NCBI GenBank assembly: GCA_002339135.1
Contig: DDJR01000088.1
Span: forward strand, 1-6,590
DNA from: Flavobacteriales bacterium UBA2619
Lineage (GTDB): Bacteria; Bacteroidota; Bacteroidia; Flavobacteriales_D; Sanyastnellaceae
Direction: 5' to 3'
DNA: 6,590 bases
The position numbers and the translations under genes were made by a program. Every line of letters starts with the position of its first letter. Position 1 is the stretch's first letter. This document shows, one piece after another, positions 1-6,256 of this stretch. The notes beneath the pieces are model-generated. The model worked only from the letters and a program-made list of their open reading frames with translations. It had not been told where the DNA came from and did no database searches.

Positions 1-363
1 AGAGTAGTTGTAACCCTCGTGAGAGACGAGTTCTCCGCATGATTCAAATACACATAAAGAACCGTCTCCGTTAACAACGCCACACTCGTCTACCAAAGAT
101 GTTCCGTTGAGAACTCCAGCACAGTCAACAGGAAAAGTACAACTGCCATCATCCACATTTGCTGAGGGGTTATACTCCACTGCAGCAGGGTATGTACATC
201 CCACAATCACATCTCCAGAATCCCATGTGTCTCCAAATGTTGAAAGAACTCCAAGGACATCGTTAACGCTTATAAAACCATCGGCGTCATAGTCAGGATT
301 GTAATTTGGGTTGGTCTGTGCTATGGCATTTAAGCTTAAAGCAGCCAATAAAAAAGTGAGCAA
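1..363 (-). CDS. Secreted modular protein with EF-hand-like loop, N-terminal part only
   Basis: This is the 5' part (121 codons) of a gene that runs off the left edge, read on the minus strand. Residues 1-16 form a hydrophobic signal peptide ending in NAIAQ. Residues 24-35 (DYDADGFISVND) match an EF-hand/dockerin-type calcium loop, followed by a helix ending in STFGDTWDS. Residues 55-76 (GC...YNPSANVDDGSC) are the Cys/Asn/Asp linker repeat common in secreted proteins of marine Bacteroidota, and DCAGVLNG and DECGVVNGDG continue that linker. The last visible residues, SCGELVSHEGYNYS, resemble the lead-in to a FISUMP domain, but this is inference because the domain is cut off. No ATG exists in this frame: TGA at 366-364 directly precedes TTG at 363-361, which I take as the start. 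The signal peptide then lacks the usual Lys/Arg. The start lies 7 bp after the stop of the DUF4139 gene, suggesting translational coupling. The protein is probably exported; its function is unknown. Confidence 0.72.
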   Translation of the reverse strand, partial: MLTFLLAALSLNAIAQTNPNYNPDYDADGFISVNDVLGVLSTFGDTWDSGDVIVGCTYPAAVEYNPSANVDDGSCTFPVDCAGVLNGTSLVDECGVVNGDGSLCVFESCGELVSHEGYNYS

Positions 364-370
364 TCAATTT

Positions 371-1927
371 TTAAAGACCTCTCAAAACTGATCGTCTTGG
401 GTAGGTGACTGAGATGGTGAGAGAAACTTCACGCAGTTCGCCTGGAGCGAGATCAAGTGGGTAGGTAACAAGATGGTTGAGGAGATCTATTTCGCCAGAT
501 GGAGAGGCAGAAATCACAATATCGATGTCGCCATCACGGGTTGAGGGCTGAGGGAGGACGTCAACAAGGTCGACAGAAATGGAGTCAGAAAGGGTGTTAT
601 GGACGGCAAGCATCCAGGTTGAAGTGACATTTTTGCGAGAAAGAAATGTGGATTTTGAAAACTCCTCTGAGAGTTCTCTCGAACAAAGGACATGGGGACT
701 AGAACCAAGAGACATGACAAGGGTGTCACCTATGACAGGGAGTTGTAGTCGGAAACTTCCTAGGAATGTGTTGTTAGATATGATCTGAGCTTGTCCGTCC
801 ATCAGTTTGTGGCCTGACCAGTCGGGAATACGAACTGTCGCATATGCCTCGGAGTTAAGAGCGGGAGTTGCAAAATACCGAAGGTCACCTTCGAGCAAAA
901 ACGCATCAATTTCAAAGCGTGTAGGATTGCCATCTGACTTGATGATCGATGTGGATTCGAGGTCGAAACGGTAGCGAGCTTTCCCGACATAAGATGTAGA
1001 TTGTAATCTTTTTTTCGAAGACAACTGTTGGACAACATCATCAAAATGAGGTGAAGCAATCATTCTACGCGTCTCAGTGGTAGAGAGGATCCATTCACCG
1101 AATGGAGATGGATTGAGGGAGCTAGAAGGCCTGCCTGAGAGAAGGGTGACAGGAGCTGAGAACCAAGGCAGCCCTGAGGTTTGGACTACGGAAGCATGAC
1201 GCTTGACCAGGATTCCGTCAGTGGAGAAATTCACCTCATACTCGGGAGACCAATGGGCGGATGGAGTCAGGTACTTAAGGGTGATATTCTGGGAGCTTTG
1301 ATAGATGATGTCATTCTTTAACCCAAGGGTCAGAACACCTTCGAGGTCCGACCCTACTAGCTCTAGGGCTGTCTTGCGAGCTTCAAGTTCTGCAGATTCT
1401 AATTGGAGACTTTCAATATCTAAGCAGATGTCGAGGATGTCAAGGGACAAAGATTGGTTTCTTTCACGGAGAAAGTCCGCCATTTCAATAACGTCGTCAA
1501 CCAGGAGAACTTCTTGGGAACTTCCTATACAGCGATTAGCACTTAGAAAAAGTTGTTCTTCATGATAAGTGTGAAGGACGGCTTCGAGCATGCGGGTCCT
1601 TACATCCAATTTAGAAATGTCCTCCAAGACAATACTAAGTTCATTTGCATAAGATGACGGTCGGTTGCGTACCTCGAAAACAATAGACTCTAAAGAACTG
1701 CCTTGAGGAAGATCTATAGAAATCGAGTTGAAATCTACATCATGAGCGAGGTCTGAGATCTCAATTTCACTAACTGAAGTCCTGAGCTGAACAGGCCCCG
1801 AGTGAACCACCCGAGCTCCTTCTTGATGAATTTCTACAGAAGAAACAGGCAAAGATATTTTTTGGGCTGAGAGAGAAAAAGAAAAAAGGACTAACAGCGC
1901 CAGAGCAAACGTGAAATGAGGTTTCAT
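371..1927 (-). CDS. Secreted DUF4140/DUF4139 protein (mucoidy inhibitor MuiA-like family)
   Basis: This 518-residue protein has an N-terminal signal peptide (about residues 1-21, FSFSLSA before Q22). An N-terminal DUF4140-like region follows (about 28-125: VSSVEIHQEGARVVHSG, then ISDLAHDVDFNSISI). A Leu/Glu-rich helical, probably coiled-coil, segment covers about 142-190. The C-terminal DUF4139 region (about 212-515) contains the family pattern Y219-x-x-x-x-A-x-W226-x-P-x-Y, then HASVVQTSGLPW and TLLSGRPS, and ends in the usual YPRR-type tail just before the stop. Length and domain order fit full-length members of the family (TIGR02231 type). The family name comes from a mucoidy-inhibition phenotype; no biochemical activity is established, and periplasmic or surface location is inferred from the signal peptide. 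The ATG at 1927 is chosen because the signal peptide follows it directly. It lies 24 bp downstream of the DUF4249 gene, so co-transcription is likely. Family assignment is confident, function is not. Confidence 0.85.
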   Translation of the reverse strand: MKPHFTFALALLVLFSFSLSAQKISLPVSSVEIHQEGARVVHSGPVQLRTSVSEIEISDLAHDVDFNSISIDLPQGSSLESIVFEVRNRPSSYANELSIVLEDISKLDVRTRMLEAVLHTYHEEQLFLSANRCIGSSQEVLLVDDVIEMADFLRERNQSLSLDILDICLDIESLQLESAELEARKTALELVGSDLEGVLTLGLKNDIIYQSSQNITLKYLTPSAHWSPEYEVNFSTDGILVKRHASVVQTSGLPWFSAPVTLLSGRPSSSLNPSPFGEWILSTTETRRMIASPHFDDVVQQLSSKKRLQSTSYVGKARYRFDLESTSIIKSDGNPTRFEIDAFLLEGDLRYFATPALNSEAYATVRIPDWSGHKLMDGQAQIISNNTFLGSFRLQLPVIGDTLVMSLGSSPHVLCSRELSEEFSKSTFLSRKNVTSTWMLAVHNTLSDSISVDLVDVLPQPSTRDGDIDIVISASPSGEIDLLNHLVTYPLDLAPGELREVSLTISVTYPRRSVLRGL

Positions 1928-1951
1928 GGGTTGAAGTTACAGCATGAAAAA

Positions 1952-2926
1952 CTAGTTACAGAAAACAGTATCTACGCTACTTGAGTAAGCAACCCACCAC
2001 CCCAATCCACCTTCAATATTCGTTTTCACATTGGTTGGTGGGGCGAAAGGGTTTCCTTGAGCAGAAGCGGCTGCTTCAAAAGTAGCAATGGCTGAAAAAG
2101 CCGATCTGTCGATAGATTCGAAACGAACGAGAACAGTGTCTCCTGTGATCCAAAAACCTGTTTCACCTTCAATTTCTTCTGAAAAATCTTCTGAATACCT
2201 AAAGAAAGTAAACGTAAACGGAATTCCATTACCAGTAAAACTGTCATCCCAGACAGACCCACCCAAGGGGTAGATGAAAGAAGGGTCTTCACCCAACCTA
2301 CGAGAAGCCCAGCGGTAGCAATTTCCTATCGTGTCTGGGTCTGTATATGAAGTGGTGATGAACCCCATAGAATCAGTCAGAGCTGAAGAAGGAATTGCGA
2401 AAGCCATAGAATCAATGGGGACAATCTGTTGAATTTTTGAAGATGACGTTACCTCAAGTGTGTCGTAGAGAACATGCAGGTCATAAACAACCCCCGGGAC
2501 ACCTATCAGACCTGGCTCATCAAATGAAGTGTATGCACACAATGGGTTTTCAGACAAAAACAAAGGGTCAATTCCTAGAGACTGTCCCAACAACTCAAGA
2601 ACTGAAGGTGGCAAGTCTTGCGTACAGATTTCATCTAGGAGGTACGGCACACCATTCGCTGAAACAGTAACCTCTGCCCCGTCCAAGTAAAAACCTTCTG
2701 AAATATCGCCTATTGGATCAAAATAACCTTGGGTTTTACTCAGAAGAACAAGTGGAAACTCTCCATTGCGAATCGTGCCTTCGACAACAAGCAAAGGGTC
2801 AGAGGAAGGCAATTCGACATCAACGATTTTCGTACAGCCATCAAGCACAATTGACAGGCTGATTAAAAGTGAAAATGAGAAAGAAAAAGATAAAAATGGG
2901 GCTGATGAAAATCGGGAAATAAACAT
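1952..2926 (-). CDS. DUF4249 family lipoprotein
   Basis: This 324-residue protein begins with a hydrophobic, Ser/Phe-rich signal sequence (residues 1-30) and a lipobox-like LDGC with Cys31 as the predicted lipidated residue; Asp at -2 is unusual. The mature start, TKIVDVELPSSDPLLVVEG, is typical of DUF4249, and so are the LVLLSKTQGYFDP segment and the C-terminal NPFAPPTNVKTNIEGGLG motif. DUF4249 proteins are Bacteroidota outer-membrane lipoproteins often encoded beside a TonB-dependent receptor and thought to assist it; no receptor gene lies beside this one in the window. I start at ATG 2926 rather than the in-frame ATG at 3040. The longer form would add 38 residues of unlike composition before the signal peptide and would overlap the divergent nusB start. 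A good -7 element (2938-2931) sits only 4 bp before ATG 2926. It is the first gene of the minus-strand cluster. The substrate or partner is unknown. Confidence 0.84.
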   Translation of the reverse strand: MFISRFSSAPFLSFSFSFSLLISLSIVLDGCTKIVDVELPSSDPLLVVEGTIRNGEFPLVLLSKTQGYFDPIGDISEGFYLDGAEVTVSANGVPYLLDEICTQDLPPSVLELLGQSLGIDPLFLSENPLCAYTSFDEPGLIGVPGVVYDLHVLYDTLEVTSSSKIQQIVPIDSMAFAIPSSALTDSMGFITTSYTDPDTIGNCYRWASRRLGEDPSFIYPLGGSVWDDSFTGNGIPFTFTFFRYSEDFSEEIEGETGFWITGDTVLVRFESIDRSAFSAIATFEAAASAQGNPFAPPTNVKTNIEGGLGWWVAYSSSVDTVFCN

Positions 2927-2930
2927 AATG

Positions 2931-2963
2931 CAAAAGTAGATGCATCTCATGTGTAATTCACAA
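2931..2963 (-). promoter_or_regulatory. Putative Bacteroidota-type promoter for the DUF4249 cluster
   Basis: On the minus strand, TACTTTTG at 2938-2931 matches the Bacteroidota -7 consensus TAnnTTTG exactly. A weak -33 candidate lies upstream: either TTG at 2963-2961 (22-bp spacing) or TGTG at 2962-2959 (20-bp spacing). Transcription would begin within a few bases of ATG 2926, giving a very short or absent leader. The -7 match is seen directly; its activity is inferred. Confidence 0.45.
2950..2962. repeat. Short near-palindrome in the divergent promoter region
   Basis: TGTGTAATTCACA is an odd-length near-palindrome: five of its six base pairs around the central A are complementary. It sits near the middle of the 73-bp intergenic region and overlaps the candidate -33 positions of both divergent promoters. 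It could be an operator for a dimeric regulator, but a site this short can arise by chance. Confidence 0.25.
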
Positions 2964-2982
2964 CACGAATTGATTAAATTCG
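2950..2982 (+). promoter_or_regulatory. Weak candidate promoter for the nusB cluster
   Basis: On the plus strand, TAAATTCG at 2975-2982 matches the TAnnTTTG consensus at all but one position. TGTG at 2950-2953 lies 21 bp upstream as a poor -33 element. The start of transcription would fall near 2987, leaving a leader of about 13 bases before the nusB ATG at 3000. The match is imperfect, and the promoter could instead lie inside the divergent DUF4249 gene. Confidence 0.25.
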
Positions 2983-2999
2983 CCCTACGTAACGACGAC

Positions 3000-3941
3000 A
3001 TGCTGAACAGAAGACACCTCCGTATTAAGATCCTACACATCCTTTATGGATTTTATCAGGACGAAGACAGTGATGCTATAAAAGCTAAAAAAGCTTTAGA
3101 CCACAGCATAGATAAGATGTACGAGCTCTACCTCATGCTCATTTCCATGGTTGCTGAGATGCAAGGATTGGCAATAGACAAGATAGAGTCGGGTCGTAAA
3201 AAGCAACTTCCAACGCAGGAAGACCTTCATCCCAACACGAAGTTTGTAAGAAATACCCCACTAAGGATTCTCGCTAACAGCAAGAAGCTTAAAAACAAAC
3301 TTTCTGAACTCGGTGTAGGCTGGGGAAACCACCGTGAACTTCTCAGAGCTTTATATCGAGGACTACTCGTGCACGAAGAGTTTACAGATTACATGCAGTC
3401 AGAGGAAAGGGGTTTTAAACACGACAGGGAATGTTTAATCCGAATGTTTAAAAAACACCTCATCAACGATGAGGCTTTTCAGGACATGTTGGAAGAAGAA
3501 AGTATATTTTGGGTAGATGACCTTGATCACGCCGCTTCTATGGCAATGAAGACCATTAAAAGCATCGAAGAAGAAAGTGAGGAAGTGGACATCCTGCCTC
3601 TTTGGAGAAATGACGACGACGACAAATCTTTTGCGAAAAACCTTTTCACCCAATCACTTGCACAAGGTGAGATAAATGAAAAATTGATCAAAGAAGGTGC
3701 TCAAAACTGGGAACTCGAGAGAATTGCACTCCTTGATAAAATCATCATGAAGATGGCTTTGGCTGAGGCGAAGACATTCCCTTCAATACCACTTAAGGTG
3801 ACTTTAAATGAATACATCGAGCTTTCTAAATTTTACAGCACAGAGAAAAGCCATGGTTTCATCAACGGCATTTTAGACCAACTCTTTACCAAGCTTCAAG
3901 AGTCAGGAGAGATTAAAAAAACAGGCAGAGGGCTAATCTAA
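3000..3941 (+). CDS. nusB: Transcription antitermination factor NusB, long Bacteroidota form
   Basis: NusB, with ribosomal protein S10 (NusE), binds boxA RNA and supports antitermination of rRNA transcription in the cytoplasm. The classic fold is at the C-terminus, about residues 208-302: KSFAKNLFTQSL, then the helix ELERIALLDKIIMKMALAE, then IPLKVTLNEYIELSKFYS and the conserved HGFINGILDQL. The protein has 313 residues against about 140 in E. coli. The extra N-terminal region of roughly 200 residues is helical and begins with LNRRHLRIKILHILYGFYQ, which itself resembles the start of a NusB fold; this long form is usual in Bacteroidota. I start at ATG 3000 because this Arg-rich motif follows at once; an in-frame ATG at 2940 would add 20 unlike residues and overlie the promoter region. 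The stop overlaps the next start by one base (TAATG), so translation is probably coupled. Confidence 0.92.
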   Translation: MLNRRHLRIKILHILYGFYQDEDSDAIKAKKALDHSIDKMYELYLMLISMVAEMQGLAIDKIESGRKKQLPTQEDLHPNTKFVRNTPLRILANSKKLKNKLSELGVGWGNHRELLRALYRGLLVHEEFTDYMQSEERGFKHDRECLIRMFKKHLINDEAFQDMLEEESIFWVDDLDHAASMAMKTIKSIEEESEEVDILPLWRNDDDDKSFAKNLFTQSLAQGEINEKLIKEGAQNWELERIALLDKIIMKMALAEAKTFPSIPLKVTLNEYIELSKFYSTEKSHGFINGILDQLFTKLQESGEIKKTGRGLI

Positions 3942-4438
3942 TGACAGCTCTTGCAAAACACCTTTTGCTTGCTGCAGTTCTATTGTCAATCATCAACTGC
4001 GGAGATGGGGGTAATCTCGAACGAATAAGCACCGATTTAATCAACATTTCTGCTACTGCGAACTCTTCCGACACCACACCACTTGAATCGGGACCGGTTT
4101 TAGAGATGGATCAAAACACATTTAACTTTGGCACGATCGCCGCAGGAAAACGTGTAAGTCATCTTTTTAACTTCATCAATGCTGGAGAGTCCCCTCTTTT
4201 GATTGCCAACGTCCATGCTACATGTGGTTGCACAGTCGCCAAATCTTGGCCTAAAGACCCTATAAAACCAGGTCAAGGAGGTCAGATAGCCGTTGAATTT
4301 GATTCGTCAAACAGAACAGGTCACCAGGAAAAAGCAATACACATCGTTTCCAATTCCAGACCCTCAAATTTTGAACTTAAATTAACCGGAGATGTGATTG
4401 GCCCAGATTTCGAACTTTCTGACATTACTGCTAATTAA
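3941..4438 (+). CDS. DUF1573 domain-containing lipoprotein
   Basis: This is a 165-residue exported protein. Residues 1-19 form a hydrophobic signal sequence, and Cys20 in SIINC is the likely lipidation site, although Asn at -1 makes the lipobox imperfect. A polar Ser/Thr/Asn linker (about 21-55) leads to one DUF1573 domain (about 56-152): FNFGTIAAGKRVSHLFNFIN, then ATCGCTVAKSWPKDPIKPGQ, and KAIHIVSNS near its end. The CGC motif (95-97) and the immunoglobulin-like beta pattern are hallmarks of the family. The molecular role is unknown; an envelope location is inferred. Its place between nusB and yajC is a common Bacteroidota arrangement. The start overlaps the nusB stop by one base, and yajC follows after 20 bp. 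Confidence 0.88.
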   Translation: MTALAKHLLLAAVLLSIINCGDGGNLERISTDLINISATANSSDTTPLESGPVLEMDQNTFNFGTIAAGKRVSHLFNFINAGESPLLIANVHATCGCTVAKSWPKDPIKPGQGGQIAVEFDSSNRTGHQEKAIHIVSNSRPSNFELKLTGDVIGPDFELSDITAN

Positions 4439-4458
4439 TAGACAACAAATACAATTCA

Positions 4459-4785
4459 ATGATCTTAACTATTTTACTACAAGCTGCCGCGGCTGGGGAA
4501 ACCGATTTTTCTTTTATCATCCTTCTTGGAGGAATGTTCCTAATTATGTACTTTTTCATGATTCGTCCTCAAATGAAACGCCAAAAAGAAGCTAAAAATT
4601 TCCGTGATGAGATCTCAAAAGGAGACAAAGTAGTTACGATCGGTGGAGTTCATGGTAAAGTTATCTCTGTGAGTGATCTAACTGTAATGCTCGAACTTGA
4701 AAGCGGGAAAGTTCGCGTAGACAAGACAGCTGTGTCACCAACAGGCAATGCAGACGAGCAAGATCTTCAACAGAAAAACGCATAA
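4459..4785 (+). CDS. yajC: Preprotein translocase accessory subunit YajC
   Basis: YajC is a small inner-membrane partner of SecDF that associates with the SecYEG protein-export channel. This 108-residue protein has the standard layout: a short N-terminus, a single membrane helix (about 17-34, FSFIILLGGMFLIMYFFM), then the conserved IRPQMKRQKE (35-44) and a small soluble domain with GDKVVTIGGVHGKV (55-68). The C-terminal tail is polar (DEQDLQQKNA). Length and motifs match the family closely. The ATG at 4459 is the only start giving the full family N-terminus. The nhaC gene begins 10 bp after the stop, and no terminator is visible between them. Confidence 0.95.
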   Translation: MILTILLQAAAAGETDFSFIILLGGMFLIMYFFMIRPQMKRQKEAKNFRDEISKGDKVVTIGGVHGKVISVSDLTVMLELESGKVRVDKTAVSPTGNADEQDLQQKNA

Positions 4786-4795
4786 ACCGAAGCAC

Positions 4796-6256
4796 ATGAA
4801 AACTTCCAAATCAACAAAACACATGTCACTCATTGTGGCATTTATTCCGGTCATTGCGCTCATCGCTATGCTGGCAGGAGATGTGATTTGGTTTGGTGAG
4901 GATAGCTCTTATGGATCGAACCAAATGGCTCTGCTAATTGCTGCGTTGATTGCGGGGGGGATAGGCGTTTCTAGAGGAACGAAATGGGAGGCAATTCGAG
5001 AGGCAATTTCTAACAGCATAGGTCAAGCAACTGAAGCGATTTTAATACTCCTTCTTATAGGAGCTCTTGCTGGAACTTGGTTGATGGCTGGAATCATTCC
5101 AGCCTTTATTCACTACGGTTTACAGATTTTACAACCGGGGATTTTCTTATTTGCCGCCGCACTAATATGCGCTGTACTTTCACTCGCCACAGGAAGCTCT
5201 TGGGGAACTGTAGGAACCGTAGGTGTTGCACTTGTTGGTATTGGAACTGCTTTGGGTTTAGACGAAGGGTGGATCGCAGGAGCCATTATTTCTGGCGCTT
5301 ATTTTGGGGATAAACTCTCCCCCCTATCTGACACCACCAACCTTGCCCCTGCTGTAGCAGGAACTGACTTAATCACACACATTAAGTACATGACAATTAC
5401 AACGATACCAAGCTTTGTTATCGCTTTGGTGGTGTTCTTACTTGTAGGATTTGGAGGAAGTGCGTCTAGCGGAGTAGAATCAGGATTTGCAGAAGGGTTC
5501 GGGAATGCTGTGAATGGAATGTTCAACATTCACCCTGGACTCTTTTTGGCGCCAATTTCAGTTCTTGTCATGATTGCTAAGAAAGTTCCAGCTGCCCCTG
5601 CCTTGTTTATCGGAGTATTGTTGGGCGCTCTAACAGCAGTTGTTTTTCAACCAGATGTGATTGTAAAAGTAGCAGGTGATGACATGAGTTTTGCAGCAGC
5701 AGCTTATGTGGCATCCATGAAATCTATGGCAGTGGACACCGCTTATGTAACCGGCAACGCTCTTGCTGATCAACTTTTAACGGCTGGAGGAATGAAAGGA
5801 ATGATGAATACCATTTGGCTCATCATCTGCGCGATGACTTTCGGTGCTGTGCTGCAGGCAGCAGGAATGTTAAAACGCATCACCGCAGCTTTGATTTCTG
5901 GAGTAAATAGCGTCTTCGGTCTCATCAGCCGAACTGTGGGAACATGTATCGCTTTCAACATACTTGCTTCGGATCAATACATTGCAATCGTCGTTCCCGG
6001 AAAGATGTACAGCGAAGCATTCGAAAAACAGGGATTGGCTCCAGAGAACTTGAGTCGAACCCTAGAAGATGCTGGCACGGTTACCTCTGTACTAATACCA
6101 TGGAACACTTGTGGTGTTGCACAAAGTGGAATACTTGGAGTCGCAACCATTGCTTATGCTCCCTACTGTATCTTCAATTGGATCAGTCCGGTGATGTCCT
6201 TGTTGATCGCAGGATTTGGATATAAACTCAAGTACAAAGATGGCGCACACCGCTAA
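4796..6256 (+). CDS. nhaC: NhaC-family Na+/H+ antiporter
   Basis: This is a 486-residue polytopic inner-membrane protein predicted to exchange external H+ for internal Na+, supporting sodium and pH homeostasis. Hydrophobic segments run through most of its length, in keeping with the roughly 11-13 helices of the family. Diagnostic motifs are ATGSSWGTVGTVGVA (131-145) and FGDKLSPLSDTTNLAP (170-185), followed by GTDLITHIKYM (189-199); the SPLSDTTNLAP stretch is the NhaC signature. The length is normal. I prefer ATG 4796, 10 bp after yajC, because a Lys-rich leader precedes the first helix. The in-frame ATG at 4748 lies inside yajC, and ATG 4823 (MSLIVAF) is a possible shorter start. The 3' end overlaps uvrA by 17 bp. 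Substrate specificity for Na+ is inferred from the family; related carriers can use other ions or organic solutes. Confidence 0.9.
   Translation: MKTSKSTKHMSLIVAFIPVIALIAMLAGDVIWFGEDSSYGSNQMALLIAALIAGGIGVSRGTKWEAIREAISNSIGQATEAILILLLIGALAGTWLMAGIIPAFIHYGLQILQPGIFLFAAALICAVLSLATGSSWGTVGTVGVALVGIGTALGLDEGWIAGAIISGAYFGDKLSPLSDTTNLAPAVAGTDLITHIKYMTITTIPSFVIALVVFLLVGFGGSASSGVESGFAEGFGNAVNGMFNIHPGLFLAPISVLVMIAKKVPAAPALFIGVLLGALTAVVFQPDVIVKVAGDDMSFAAAAYVASMKSMAVDTAYVTGNALADQLLTAGGMKGMMNTIWLIICAMTFGAVLQAAGMLKRITAALISGVNSVFGLISRTVGTCIAFNILASDQYIAIVVPGKMYSEAFEKQGLAPENLSRTLEDAGTVTSVLIPWNTCGVAQSGILGVATIAYAPYCIFNWISPVMSLLIAGFGYKLKYKDGAHR

Noticed and set aside
1305..1565. Plus-strand open frame of 86 codons
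   Set aside because: It lies wholly within the DUF4139 gene on the other strand, is Ser/Arg-rich with no recognisable domain, and behaves as an antisense shadow.
2967..2981. GAATT/AATTC inverted repeat before nusB as a terminator or operator
   Set aside because: It has only 5-bp AT-rich arms and no following T run, which is easily expected by chance in AT-rich intergenic DNA.
2940..2999. Longer N-terminus for NusB, starting at ATG 2940
   Set aside because: The 20 added residues are unlike the family, whose conserved Arg-rich motif follows ATG 3000. The extra stretch is better explained as intergenic promoter DNA.
2927..3040. Longer N-terminus for the DUF4249 protein, starting at ATG 3040 on the minus strand
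   Set aside because: It would place 38 Cys/Arg-rich residues before the signal peptide and overlap the start of divergent nusB. ATG 2926 directly precedes the signal peptide and sits just after a good -7 element.
4748..4795. NhaC start at ATG 4748 inside yajC
   Set aside because: It would overlap yajC by 38 bp and add a basic segment with no family similarity. ATG 4796 gives a normal length and clean 10-bp spacing.
4954..4960. Run of seven G in nhaC as a possible phase-variation site
   Set aside because: The run is short and encodes the Ala-Gly-Gly of a membrane helix in the correct frame. A housekeeping antiporter is an unlikely phase-variable target.
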